This document shows positions 1 through 6,625 of a DNA stretch of 18,892 nt, piece by piece (position 1 is the stretch's first letter; each line of letters opens with the position of its first letter). The translations under genes and the position numbers were made by a program. Source of the stretch: Bacteroidota bacterium (GTDB taxonomy: Bacteria; Bacteroidota; Bacteroidia; Chitinophagales; Chitinophagaceae); assembly GCA_023426425.1 (NCBI GenBank), contig JAFAAT010000042.1:1-18892 (forward strand). The letters are read 5' to 3'. Under the pieces are notes generated by a model. It was not told where the DNA came from. It saw only the letters and a list, made by a program, of their open reading frames with translations, and made no database searches.

Positions 1-545
1 CAACAGGTCACATGGAGGTGGAAATCGCCCCCTTCATACCGCTCAAAGACCTCAACCCGCCCGCAGACGCCAAATATTTCCAGATCTTTATCAAAGGTGC
101 TGCAGTCAACGCTGCAAAATCTAAATCGGAAAGAGCAGTCGGCGCATTTACACCTATCACAAGCAAGGAAACAGAGACTATTCGCCTCTCCGTCAAACTA
201 GATGCTGGGGAAGGCGACATTCAGGCCCTCGCACTGGGCATCATCTTCTACGAAGAATTTATGGGCGTACCCTCAGCAATGAGAAACGGCTCATTGGCTA
301 TAGTAGAAGCCACACGTATCGATCCCGAAGAACTAAAAACAGCAACACACAAACCCGAGTACACTCCTGAAACCGCTGAGAAGGCAATCGATGTACTGGG
401 AACTACATTCAAGAAAAGCTTCCAATTCAACGATCCGTTCAGCATTGCAGACGATCCCGTCCACGGACCCGGAATACGATCGGCAGCAGAGAAAATAAAA
501 CATACCCTCTGGTACCACCAGCTGCTCCGATACCGAAAGGGCTAA
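1..545 (+). CDS. Unrecognised protein, probably 5'-truncated by the window edge
   Basis: The frame is open from base 3 to the TAA at 543-545. The first ATG is at 12, but the in-frame codons before it (Thr-Gly-His) contain no stop and there is no visible ribosome binding site, so the real start is probably outside the window. From the ATG there are 177 residues. The protein looks soluble: no signal peptide, membrane segment or cysteine is visible. A mixed N-terminal half (IAPFIPLKDLNPP, YFQIFIKGAAV, ETIRLSVKLDAGEGD) leads to a hydrophobic ALALGIIFYEEFMGVPS stretch, then a charged C-terminal part ending HQLLRYRKG. I recognise no family and propose no function. It is the only plus-strand gene in the window and converges on plsC across a gap full of hairpin repeats. 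It is probably real, because length and codon use look coding and no better minus-strand frame covers it. Confidence 0.7.
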   Translation, partial: TGHMEVEIAPFIPLKDLNPPADAKYFQIFIKGAAVNAAKSKSERAVGAFTPITSKETETIRLSVKLDAGEGDIQALALGIIFYEEFMGVPSAMRNGSLAIVEATRIDPEELKTATHKPEYTPETAEKAIDVLGTTFKKSFQFNDPFSIADDPVHGPGIRSAAEKIKHTLWYHQLLRYRKG

Positions 546-553
546 TTGCATAC

Positions 554-569
554 AGCGTCCCTGGACGCT
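554..569 (+). terminator. Hairpin just after the 1-545 gene, no T-tract
   Basis: A perfect 7-bp inverted repeat (AGCGTCC, CT, GGACGCT) starts 8 bases after the stop codon at 543-545. Its position suggests a 3'-end hairpin, but no run of T follows, so a classic intrinsic terminator is not supported. The sequence (GCGTCC..GGACGCTAC) resembles the second hairpin of the downstream repeat copies (GCGCC..GGCGCTAC) with the stem bases changed together. It may be a solitary member of that family. Confidence 0.4.
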
Positions 570-659
570 ACGGAGCCTGCAATTCTGCGCATGGGAGATC
601 ACATGCTCCGGATGCCGCGCCCTACATACTCCTGCATTAAACTCAATTCATGGAATTTC

Positions 660-753
660 TCGCGCCGGTCTGCCCCGCACGTGCGGGAGCAACCGCTCTG
701 TAGAAAATGGAATGAATGTTTGAACCTTGCGCCTCTGGGCGCTACCTCGAATC
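660..753 (+). repeat. Bipartite hairpin repeat, copy 1
   Basis: The order is: lead-in tcgcgccggtc; hairpin 1 with the palindromic core CCCGCACGTGCGGG (674-687); constant core aaccgctctgtag (691-703); a 25-base linker aaaatggaatgaat...gaacctt; hairpin 2 GCGCC-TCTG-GGCGC (729-742); tail taccYcgaatc. The following copy has the same core, linker and hairpin 2 shifted by exactly 103 bases. Its hairpin 1 is shorter, so the lead-in is offset by 108. A third, inverted relative lies at 18819-18892. No coding signal is convincing here. The role is unknown. A REP/BIME-like mobile palindrome family or a structured RNA are the two main possibilities. Confidence 0.75.
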
Positions 754-767
754 TATACCTTACCTCC

Positions 768-856
768 TCGCGCGGGCCTGCCCCGCCAGGGGCAGCCGCT
801 CTGTAGAAAATGGAATGAATTTTTGAACCATGCGCCTCTGGGCGCTACCCCGAATC
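768..856 (+). repeat. Bipartite hairpin repeat, copy 2
   Basis: Second tandem copy, with lead-in tcgcgcgggcc, hairpin 1 CTGCCCC-GCCA-GGGGCAG (778-795), core ccgctctgtag (796-806), the same 25-base linker with two changes, and hairpin 2 GCGCC-TCTG-GGCGC (832-845). Its tail runs into the last codon of the acyltransferase, whose stop is the reverse complement of 855-857. Hairpin 2 therefore lies about 10 bases beyond plsC and could also shape the 3' end of the plsC transcript. Hairpin 1 differs from copy 1 on both arms yet remains fully paired. Confidence 0.75.
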
Positions 857-1610
857 ATCTTCGCTTTTCATCGACATGCGCTGAGAGTTCGAGTAATTTC
901 TCGCCCATGAGGCAGCGGGTTTTTTCCTTTAATTCCGGGAGGTCTTTTAGAGTTAGGCCGTTGACGTAGATGGGATGAAGGAAGACGGCGCGGTTGCGGC
1001 CGGGCCAGAGTTTCCACCAGCCGCTGAAGTGCCAGCGATGGACGGTATCGGGGAAGATCAGGGGCAAGATGGGTACCTGGGCATTGATTGCAAGGCGGAA
1101 GGCGCCGTCGAAGAACTCTTTCATAGGTTCTTCCGTTTCGTTGAAAGTGCCTTCGGGGAATACAGCGATGTGGCATTCATTTCTGAGCTGGCGCCACATC
1201 AGGCGCATGCTCTTTGCGCGGCTTTCGGGGCTGCTGCGGTCGACGAGGATGGCGAGTTGCTTGTAGATAAAACCGAAGAGGGGGACTTTGACCATATCTT
1301 TTTTGGCGAGGGTGCGGAAGTATTCGGGAATGGCTGCGTAAATATTTACTGTGTCGAGATAGGAGATGTGGTTGGCGACGATGATGAATTTTTTGTCCTG
1401 GGGGAATGTGCCAGAGACCTGGATGGGCATGCCGATAATCCAGAGCCAGCCGCGGGACCAATACTGGACGATTGCTGTGATGATTCGTCGAGCCTTGGGT
1501 GTATCACGAAAGCCGATGACCAGGAACAGTGGGAAAGCCAAAATAATACTGGCAACGAAGGTTGCCAGTACGAAAACAGTGTATGGTATCTGGAATATCT
1601 TCCGGATCAT
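855..1610 (-). CDS. plsC: 1-acyl-sn-glycerol-3-phosphate acyltransferase (PlsC family)
   Basis: The 251-residue protein belongs to the LPLAT/PlsC family, which transfers an acyl chain to lysophosphatidic acid to form phosphatidic acid, the precursor of membrane phospholipids, at the inner membrane. Visible family motifs are the catalytic HX4D box NHISYLD (N80, H81, D86), KVPLFGF (about 108-114) as the second block, FPEGT (151-155), and VPILPL (179-184). A hydrophobic N-terminal segment (about 10-33) should anchor it in the membrane. Length is typical of bacterial PlsC. The ATG at 1610 is separated by only two bases from the stop of the upstream membrane-protein gene, so the two are almost certainly co-transcribed. 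An ornithine- or other lysolipid acyltransferase of the same superfamily cannot be excluded; the fold and chemistry are clear. Confidence 0.9.
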   Translation of the reverse strand: MIRKIFQIPYTVFVLATFVASIILAFPLFLVIGFRDTPKARRIITAIVQYWSRGWLWIIGMPIQVSGTFPQDKKFIIVANHISYLDTVNIYAAIPEYFRTLAKKDMVKVPLFGFIYKQLAILVDRSSPESRAKSMRLMWRQLRNECHIAVFPEGTFNETEEPMKEFFDGAFRLAINAQVPILPLIFPDTVHRWHFSGWWKLWPGRNRAVFLHPIYVNGLTLKDLPELKEKTRCLMGEKLLELSAHVDEKRR

Positions 1611-1612
1611 GT

Positions 1613-2080
1613 CTAGACGTCCATACCAGGGAACCAGGGGCGGGCGACAGCTTCCCTGAACGGCCAGGGGATAGAAACCAGGATGACGATTAATGCGATG
1701 AGGCTAAACCAGAAGAGTTTTTTGTATTTGGCGGCGTCGGGGATATCTTTTTTGGTATTTGCGTAGCCGACGTGGATGAGGATGAGTGCGATGAGCATAC
1801 CGAGGAGGTGCTCGACAGCAAAGAACCTGGAGTAGGCGTTGCTCATGACGCCGCCGCCGCTGGTGAGAGCGTTGAACCAGCCTTTTGAGATGTAGAGGTA
1901 AAGACCAAGCAGCAGCTGGATGTCTGTGGCGATCATTAGGAAGAGTGCAGTCTTCCTGTGGCCCGGGGTAAATACTTTACCACTGTTCATGCCGCCGAGG
2001 CTTCTGGCGATGGTGATGATGAGGAGCACGAGGATGACCCAGCGCATGAAGTTGTGTAGATGGAGCAGACCACTTTCCAT
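1613..2080 (-). CDS. Small four-helix membrane protein (cytochrome b-like, function unproven)
   Basis: The 155-residue protein has four predicted membrane helices (about 12-30, 44-63, 88-106, 121-139) and short loops. Histidines H7 and H9 precede helix 1, and H91 and H103 lie in or near helix 3, in the contexts LLHLHNFMRW, EHLLGM and LIHVGYA. Paired histidines at the ends of helices in a small four-helix protein are compatible with haem b binding. As I recall, similar Bacteroidota proteins are sometimes annotated 'cytochrome B'. No haem-family signature is decisive, so this stays tentative. It is the first gene of a two-gene unit with plsC (2-bp gap). The start at 2080 gives an N-terminus typical of this protein type (MESGLLHLHNFMRWVIL). 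No Shine-Dalgarno sequence is visible upstream. Confidence 0.8.
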   Translation of the reverse strand: MESGLLHLHNFMRWVILVLLIITIARSLGGMNSGKVFTPGHRKTALFLMIATDIQLLLGLYLYISKGWFNALTSGGGVMSNAYSRFFAVEHLLGMLIALILIHVGYANTKKDIPDAAKYKKLFWFSLIALIVILVSIPWPFREAVARPWFPGMDV

Positions 2081-2109
2081 AGGAGAAGTTGAATTTTGAG
2101 TCTAAGGTA

Positions 2110-2117
2110 GAAAAGTA
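2110..2117 (-). promoter_or_regulatory. Weak Bacteroidota -7-like element before the membrane protein/plsC unit
   Basis: On the minus strand this reads TACTTTTC, seven of eight matches to the Bacteroidota consensus TAnnTTTG. It lies 30 bases upstream of the ATG at 2080. No clear TTTG/TTG -33 element is visible at the usual 19-21 base spacing, so the call is weak. Confidence 0.3.
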
Positions 2118-2135
2118 TTGGCTTAGTTGGAGGTT

Positions 2136-2383
2136 GTGTTTTGGGTTTTCATGATTTTTGGCGGTTGGCTCCGCCCCCTCCGGGTTCGCACAGGTGTTGG
2201 CCATTGGCGAAGGCGAAGGCTAGAGGGACGGGTGGGACAGAGGGACGAGAGGGACCAGCGACGAGTGGGACGAGTGCGACGTGGGACGAGGGACAAGGGA
2301 CAAGAGGCGAGGGCGAGTGTAGAATTGCGCTCTTGCTGTAGAGCGTGTTTTTTGGTGTTTTCGTTGTTTCGTGTCTTTGCTTA
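2136..2383 (+). repeat. Cyclic modular intergenic repeat, copy A
   Basis: This fills most of the 329-base gap between the 155-aa gene and the LtaS-like gene. The modules are a decayed T-rich M1 (2136-2160), GC-rich M2 (about 2160-2221, containing ggctccgccccctccgggtt and ggcgaaggcgaaggct), M3 (2224-2305, irregular GGGAC-R-A/G units), M4 (about 2311-2347, gcgagtgtagaattgc plus a hairpin), and M1 (2348-2383, starting TTTTTTGGTGTTTTCGTTG). The same modules in the same order and strand recur at 5001-5382, 6334-6528 and 10167-10295. The low-complexity readings of M3 (Arg/Asp/Gly/Lys-rich) have no start or composition suggesting a gene. Confidence 0.8.
2328..2353 (+). terminator. M4 hairpin plus T6 in repeat copy A
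   Basis: CGCTCT-TGCTGT-AGAGCG (2328-2345) is a perfect 6-bp hairpin followed after two bases by TTTTTT. This has the form of an intrinsic terminator on the plus strand, where no gene is being transcribed. If it works, it would stop antisense transcription before the LtaS-like gene. The stem is short and the function is inferred only. Confidence 0.35.
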
Positions 2384-2409
2384 AGTGGGTGAGGTGGGTG
2401 TGGGCAAAT

Positions 2410-4347
2410 TTATTTAACTGACCAGGTCTGGTCGAAGAACATTTTGTTGCGGATGATGGCGGAGCGGTAGAGCTGTACGAAGGCCTGGAAGTGAGGGATT
2501 ATATCCTGTGCGGGTGCGGAATGGCGGAGTGGCAGGAGGTTGTTTTGACATAGACTGTCCTGGCTGAAATTATAGAGTGCCTGCGGCTCAAGCTCATTTG
2601 CTGTGAGCAAGTATCCATTCATGTACCATTGGTAGCTGCCGGCATTGGCGTTGATGACAAAGCGAGGCTCTTCGTCGCGGAGGGCGCTATTACCAAACGC
2701 AAAGAACTGCTTGTCGTAGCCGAGGTAGTCCAGTACTGTAGGAAGGATGTCTATTTGCTGAACGATTTGTGTGGTACCACCTTTCAGAGCGGGATCGCCG
2801 GGGGCGTAGAACACAATGGGTATTGCATAGCGGCCCATGTTCATGGAAGAATAGTATTCATCGTCCGAGATGGGGGAGCAATGATCGGCTGTGATGACAA
2901 ACAATGTGTTGTTGAACCAGGGCTCCTGAGAGGCCTTCGCAAAAAACTTTTTCAATGCCTGATCTGTATAAGCGATCGTCTGGTGAACAGGGTGCGGGCC
3001 CTTGGGTAGTGTGTTTTGGTATTGCTGTGGTACGCGGAAGGGATCGTGAGAAGACAGGGTGAAGACGGAAGCCACAAAGGGTTGCTGCATCTTTCCCAGC
3101 TCATCTGCAAAGTACTGGAGGTAAGGTTCGTCCCAGATGCCCCAGTGACCGTCGAAATCTGCAGGATTGGGATATTCATCCCTGCCGTAGTACCTGGTAA
3201 ACCCTGCGTTGGCTGCATAGAGGTCGAAGCTCATGGTACCGTTGGTGCCGCCGTGGAAGAAGGCGGTTTCGTAGCCTTTCTCTCTAAGGAGGGAAGGCAG
3301 TGAGGTGAGTTTGTTGGTGCCGTAAGAAGAGGTGGTGATGGGTTCCTCCATGAGGGCCGGCACTCCTGAGATAATTGCCGGAATGCCTTCTGCAGAGCGG
3401 AGCCCATTGGCATATCCGCTGGTGCAGACAAAAGACTGCTGCATCAGGCTGTCGAGGAATGGTGTATAGCTCTGGCGCCCGCCTATGCCTGTGAATTCCT
3501 TGGAAAAACCTTCGAGTACGATATATACTACATTTTTGCGCTGGAATGGTTTGCCAGAGTAGTCTTTTACAGGATTGAAATATTCTGAAAGCTCATCATC
3601 GGCAAAAAGCTTGAGTTCCTCCATCTGTCCGGAATAGCTGTGCATAATGCTGAAGGGTGTGTTCAGCACAATGGCTGTGAACGCATGGTTTGGAGTGACT
3701 TTGAGGGCATTGCCGTTGCCGATAGGAATGTATTGCAAACCACCGCGGACACCAATGACTGTAAATCCTGCCACCAGCAACAATGAAAGTGTCTGCAATG
3801 AGAACCTTGGCCAATGCTTTTTCGACGGTACCGTATCGCTCGTCAGGGGTGCTTTTTTGCAGAGCCAGTTATTGGCTTTGTATAGAAAGAAGACGAGTGT
3901 GATGAATCCAAGCGGTGCATACCAGAACTCGACCAGGAAATGTGGCAGGTGATTGAGGAAATCGCCCGGTCGGCTGATCATGTACAGCACATCGATTGTG
4001 GCGCGTTTGAGGTTGAAGCTGTAATAGGCCCAGTCGGAAATTTCGAAAGCAAAGGCGATGGAGTTGGTAAGCACAAAGAACCACTGGAGGAGTTTGTTCC
4101 ACGTGGGAATACGCCATACCGGTAGCGGGAGCATTAGCAACAGGATGTAGACTGCGTTAATGCTGAGGATGGCGGAGAGGTCGAAACGGAGTGCTGAGAA
4201 GCTGAGGCTCAGGAATTCAGGGATGGTGAGTCCGTTGAAACTGCTGAGGTTGAGCACAGTAAAGATACTCCTGCTCAGGAAGAAGAGGAGCAGGAGTAGT
4301 ATGATTTGAAGTAATAGACGTTTTACAGGTAAAAGTATAGTTTTCAT
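2410..4347 (-). CDS. LtaS/MdoB-like membrane phosphotransferase (sulfatase/alkaline phosphatase fold)
   Basis: The 645-residue protein has about five N-terminal membrane helices (roughly 8-28, 56-75, 86-103, 141-158, 187-204) and an extracytoplasmic sulfatase-like domain (about 270-590). This is the layout of lipoteichoic-acid synthase and the OpgB/MdoB phosphoglycerol transferases. Putative metal and catalytic positions are E279 (YIVLEGFSKE), S318 (ANGLRSAEG), and D488/H489 (ITADHCSP); H365 (FFHGG) and H434 (SSHDPF) are further candidates. LtaS uses a threonine nucleophile; here the aligned residue appears to be serine. Bacteroidota do not make lipoteichoic acid, so the likely reaction is transfer of a phosphoglycerol- or phosphoethanolamine-type group from a lipid to a glycan or lipid at the periplasmic face. 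The acceptor is unknown. Only 3 bases separate it from the upstream yfiT-like gene, implying co-transcription. Confidence 0.85.
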   Translation of the reverse strand: MKTILLPVKRLLLQIILLLLLFFLSRSIFTVLNLSSFNGLTIPEFLSLSFSALRFDLSAILSINAVYILLLMLPLPVWRIPTWNKLLQWFFVLTNSIAFAFEISDWAYYSFNLKRATIDVLYMISRPGDFLNHLPHFLVEFWYAPLGFITLVFFLYKANNWLCKKAPLTSDTVPSKKHWPRFSLQTLSLLLVAGFTVIGVRGGLQYIPIGNGNALKVTPNHAFTAIVLNTPFSIMHSYSGQMEELKLFADDELSEYFNPVKDYSGKPFQRKNVVYIVLEGFSKEFTGIGGRQSYTPFLDSLMQQSFVCTSGYANGLRSAEGIPAIISGVPALMEEPITTSSYGTNKLTSLPSLLREKGYETAFFHGGTNGTMSFDLYAANAGFTRYYGRDEYPNPADFDGHWGIWDEPYLQYFADELGKMQQPFVASVFTLSSHDPFRVPQQYQNTLPKGPHPVHQTIAYTDQALKKFFAKASQEPWFNNTLFVITADHCSPISDDEYYSSMNMGRYAIPIVFYAPGDPALKGGTTQIVQQIDILPTVLDYLGYDKQFFAFGNSALRDEEPRFVINANAGSYQWYMNGYLLTANELEPQALYNFSQDSLCQNNLLPLRHSAPAQDIIPHFQAFVQLYRSAIIRNKMFFDQTWSVK

Positions 4348-4350
4348 TCG

Positions 4351-4890
4351 CTACCAGTTCATTCGCTGCCGGAGACTTCTGATCTGTTCCATGTGGTGGC
4401 GTCCGTGCCAGGCATAGAGGTCAGTCATCTCCCAAATCGGCACATACACTTCGTGCTCAGGGTGGTAATAGGTTCTTTCCCAGTCTTCGGGCTCCATATT
4501 CCTTAGTATTGCACCCCACCGGCGGTGGAGGGCATGGAGGAGGGTTATGGAGACGTTGACGGGTACTGCGTCGACGTCGGGCAATTCGGCCCAGAGTTTT
4601 TCGTCATAGGGTTTGATCACCGGGCTATCTTCTGTCAGGGCCAGTTTGAGCCTGATATAGGCGTTCATATGGCTGTCTGCGACATGATGAATGACCTGGT
4701 TGATTGTCCAGCCGCCGGGGCGGTAGGGGGTATCCAGTTGGTTTGCATCCAGGTTTTCGATGCAGAGGTCCATCCAGTTGGGGAGGGCCTCTATGGCGGC
4801 GATCCATTCAGTCTGCAGTTCGGGCAGGTACCTGTCTGGAGCCTGGTATCGGCCTACGGGGTAGGCCACCTGTTCATGACTGTCGTCCAT
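4351..4890 (-). CDS. yfiT: YfiT/BstA-family DinB-fold metal-dependent protein
   Basis: The 179-residue protein matches the YfiT (BstA) family of the DinB/bacillithiol-S-transferase four-helix-bundle superfamily. Recognisable blocks are YPVGRYQAP (10-18), YRPGGWTINQVIHHVADSHMN (56-76), LKLALTEDSPVIKPYDEKLW (81-100), and the C-terminal YAWHGRHHMEQI (159-170). In B. subtilis YfiT three histidines bind the metal, with the last two four residues apart. H68 or H69 plus H162 and H166 fit that pattern. Family members are called metal-dependent hydrolases or thiol transferases; the substrate in Bacteroidota is not established. It is the first gene of a unit with the LtaS-like gene (3-bp gap). The ATG at 4890 gives full family length and lies 34 bases from a perfect TAnnTTTG element. 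Confidence 0.88.
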   Translation of the reverse strand: MDDSHEQVAYPVGRYQAPDRYLPELQTEWIAAIEALPNWMDLCIENLDANQLDTPYRPGGWTINQVIHHVADSHMNAYIRLKLALTEDSPVIKPYDEKLWAELPDVDAVPVNVSITLLHALHRRWGAILRNMEPEDWERTYYHPEHEVYVPIWEMTDLYAWHGRHHMEQIRSLRQRMNW

Positions 4891-4924
4891 TGTGGGCGTG
4901 TGGTTGGTTAGATATAAAATTAAG

Positions 4925-4932
4925 CAAATTTA
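4925..4932 (-). promoter_or_regulatory. Putative -7 promoter element (TAAATTTG) of the yfiT unit
   Basis: The minus strand reads TAAATTTG, a full match to the Bacteroidota sigma-factor consensus TAnnTTTG, 34 bases upstream of the yfiT-like ATG. A convincing TTG -33 box is not visible in the purine/pyrimidine-skewed sequence upstream. The element is the best promoter match in the window. Confidence 0.5.
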
Positions 4933-5179
4933 AAGGTTTAAGGTGGAATGGGGTGTGGGGGAAATGTGAAAATATGGGTTGGGGAGGAGGTGAGTGAGGT
5001 TCTGGTGTTTTCGTTGTTTCGTGTTTTTGTTTAGGTGGCTGGTGGCGTTGGCTGGGGCGAAAGCGAAGGCGAAAGCGAAGGCGAGTGGGACAAGGGGGAC
5101 CGGAGGGACCAGGGACGAGTGCGACGAGAGAGACGAGTGGGACGAGTGCGACGGGGGACAGGTGGGACGAGGGACTGGA

Positions 5180-5228
5180 GGGACGAGGGACGAGGGACGA
5201 GGGACAAGGGACAAGGGACAAGGGACAA
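5180..5228 (+). repeat. Perfect heptanucleotide tandem repeat (GGGACRA)x7
   Basis: Seven contiguous 7-base units start at 5180, 5187, 5194, 5201, 5208, 5215 and 5222: three GGGACGA followed by four GGGACAA. They sit inside M3 of copy B. The step-wise change from G to A at position six suggests growth by slippage of two variant units. The regularly spaced GGG tracts with 4-base loops fit the G3N1-7 quadruplex pattern on the plus strand, which is the template strand for the neighbouring genes. Confidence 0.95.
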
Positions 5229-5264
5229 GAGGCGAAGGCGCTGGCACTGGCGAGTGTAGAATTG

Positions 5265-5289
5265 CGCTCTTGCGGTAGAGCGTGTTTTT
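5265..5289 (+). terminator. M4 hairpin plus T5 in repeat copy B
   Basis: CGCTCT-TGCGGT-AGAGCG (5265-5282) is followed by TG and five T residues. It has the same form as the hairpin at 2328-2345, with one loop change. As a plus-strand intrinsic terminator it would act against antisense transcription into the prohibitin gene. This is inference from shape only. Confidence 0.35.
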
Positions 5290-5386
5290 GGGTGTTTTTG
5301 TTGTTTCGTGTTTTTGTTTAGGTGGCTGGTGGCTCCGCCCCCTCCGGGTTCGGACAAGTGTTAGCCATTTGCGGAAACGGCTGGTT

Positions 5387-6286
5387 CTATTTGGCGTCGA
5401 GGATGACAGGGGTACCTTTGCCCATCATGATGATTTTGGCGTTTTCGGAAGCGGCGAGGTCTTTCATGGCTTTGATCTGCTCATACTGGAGCTGCCGCTC
5501 CGTCAGGCTTTCATTGATGATGCGCTGGTAGTCCGAGATACCTTTGGCTTCTACCCTTTTACGCTCTGCTTCCTGGGTTTCCTTCTGAAGGACAAATTGC
5601 ATCTTCTGAGCTTCCTGTTCTGCATTGATTTTTGCTTCAATGGCATTCTTTACAGAAACGGGCAGCGTGATATTCCTGACGAGGAGGTTTTCCAGGAACA
5701 TGTTCCACTTTTTGAACTCTTCTTCGATGGTTTTGTGGATTCGCGCCTGGAACTCGTCGCGACGAGTGGAGTAAAGCGCTATAGCGTCGTAGTAGACAGC
5801 ATTGTCACGGATATGGGTGCGGGAGATCGGGCGTACTACTTTGTCGCGATAGTCTAAGCCTATTTCTCTGATCAGCCTTGGAGCGTCAGTAGGGATTACC
5901 CTGTAAAGAACAGTAAGATCAATGGTTACTTCCAGTCCATCTGAGGTAAGGACCTTGATGGCGTCGTCAGTCTGAGCGTTGCCTTCGTCGTGGACGCCGC
6001 TCATAGTATAGTTTTGGGTGCGGGTATCAACTTCTATGATATCGACGAGAGGATTGACAAAATGCAAGCCGCTATGTAGCACGTCTGGTTGCACTTTTCC
6101 AAATAATTTCTTCACTCCTACGTGACCTGCTTCGATTTGAACGACGCAGGAAGTTGCGATACCAACCAACAATAAAATTCCTGCAAGTGCCTGAAGGGGT
6201 TTGGCTACTGTTTTTCCGCGATAATCCATTTTCGGAAGGGCGAGGGCGACAATAAATAACAGTACTGCAATAACGATAAATCCCAT
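5387..6286 (-). CDS. Prohibitin-family SPFH membrane protein
   Basis: The 299-residue protein has two N-terminal hydrophobic segments (about 2-18 and 32-50), then an SPFH/band-7 domain (about 50-230: IEAGHVGVKKLFGKV, GLHFVNPLVDIIEVDTRTQNY, LTSDGLEVTIDLTVLYRV, ISRTHIRDNAVYYDAIALYST). A charged Glu/Lys/Gln coiled coil (about 215-275) follows, with a hydrophobic C-terminus (KIIMMGKGTPVIL). This is the prohibitin layout. Family members form large ring or cage assemblies at membranes and organise membrane microdomains or protein quality control. The LVGIATSC stretch (about 40-47) looks like a lipobox but follows another hydrophobic segment, so lipidation is doubtful. It appears to be transcribed alone: repeat copies lie on both sides and no gene is within 300 bases. 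No clear promoter is visible; TAGTTTTC about 17 bases upstream of the start is a poor candidate. Confidence 0.92.
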   Translation of the reverse strand: MGFIVIAVLLFIVALALPKMDYRGKTVAKPLQALAGILLLVGIATSCVVQIEAGHVGVKKLFGKVQPDVLHSGLHFVNPLVDIIEVDTRTQNYTMSGVHDEGNAQTDDAIKVLTSDGLEVTIDLTVLYRVIPTDAPRLIREIGLDYRDKVVRPISRTHIRDNAVYYDAIALYSTRRDEFQARIHKTIEEEFKKWNMFLENLLVRNITLPVSVKNAIEAKINAEQEAQKMQFVLQKETQEAERKRVEAKGISDYQRIINESLTERQLQYEQIKAMKDLAASENAKIIMMGKGTPVILDAK

Positions 6287-6333
6287 ATTGGCAGCAAGTT
6301 ACGAAAACTACAGGGGATGAGAACGAAGGCGAT

Positions 6334-6528
6334 GGCGGTTGGCTGTTAGCCATTGGCGAAGGCGAAGGCTAGTGTAGCATTGGGCTCTTGCGGTAGAGCA
6401 TTGTGTTTGGGCGTTTTCGTGTTTTCGTTTTTTTTTGTTTAGTGGGCTGTTGGCCATTGGCTGTTAGCTGTTAGCCATTAGCTAAGGCGAAGGCTGTGGG
6501 ACGAGAGGGACAAGGGACAGGAGGGACT
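6334..6528 (+). repeat. Cyclic modular intergenic repeat, copy C (decayed)
   Basis: This lies in the 339-base gap between nrdJ and the prohibitin gene. Order on the plus strand: M2 (6334-6370), M4 directly (6371-6400, hairpin GCTCT-TGCGGT-AGAGC at 6384-6399), T-rich M1 (6401-6441), a second M2 rich in ggctgttagc/ttagccatta units (6444-6495), and a short M3 (6498-6528). The first cycle lacks M3. M2 is internally expanded with gctgttagcc-type repeats. The remaining sequence up to the nrdJ stop holds the nrdJ terminator hairpin. Confidence 0.8.
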
Positions 6529-6556
6529 TGATGGTGAATTGTTTAGGGAAGGGCAC

Positions 6557-6597
6557 AAAATGAAACAGGCTGTCCCATTGAGACAGCCATTGTTTCA
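6557..6597 (-). terminator. Intrinsic terminator of nrdJ
   Basis: TGAAACA-GGCTGTC (6561-6574), loop CCATTGA, then GACAGCC-AT-TGTTTCA (6582-6597) form a 14-bp stem with a 2-base bulge, starting 29 bases beyond the nrdJ stop. Read on the minus strand, the stem ends in TTTCATTTTGTG, giving a modest U-run at 6557-6560. The stem core is shared with the terminator at 10304-10332. Confidence 0.8.
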
Positions 6598-6625
6598 GTT
6601 GTGAGGCTAATGAAAGAAAGAGTTA

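Larger units (their letters stand above)
5001..5382 (+). repeat. Cyclic modular intergenic repeat, copy B (longest)
   Basis: This occupies most of the 496-base gap between the prohibitin gene and yfiT. Order on the plus strand: M1 (5001-5033), a shortened M2 (5034-5082, cgaaagcgaaggc units), a long M3 of GGGAC-based units (5086-5230), M4 (about 5250-5284, hairpin 5265-5282), M1 again (5285-5320) and a full M2 (5321-5382). It starts and ends in M1-M2, so one complete cycle plus a partial second is present. The right end stops 4 bases from the prohibitin stop codon. The rest of the gap (4891-5000) holds only the yfiT promoter region. Confidence 0.85.

Noticed and set aside
660..856. Insertion-sequence end or miniature transposon
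   Set aside because: There is no transposase, no clear terminal inverted repeats enclosing a unit, and no target-site duplication that I could identify; kept as an unclassified repeat instead.
975..1616. Plus-strand open frame of 213 codons opposite plsC
   Set aside because: PlsC motifs NHISYLD and FPEGT are intact on the other strand; the plus frame is acidic, low in recognisable features and a shadow of plsC codon use.
5086..5230. CRISPR array in the repeat tract
   Set aside because: Units are 7-8 bases with no unique spacers and there are no cas genes nearby; it is a simple tandem repeat.
5031..5357. Ser/Pro/Leu-rich or Arg/Gly/Asp-rich open frames through the heptad tract
   Set aside because: A 7-base repeat without stops keeps several frames open automatically. 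The predicted peptides are low-complexity and differ from copy to copy of the repeat.
6140..6165. Lipobox (ATSC) in the prohibitin-like protein
   Set aside because: The cysteine follows a second hydrophobic segment near residue 47, too far from the N-terminus for a normal lipoprotein signal peptide.
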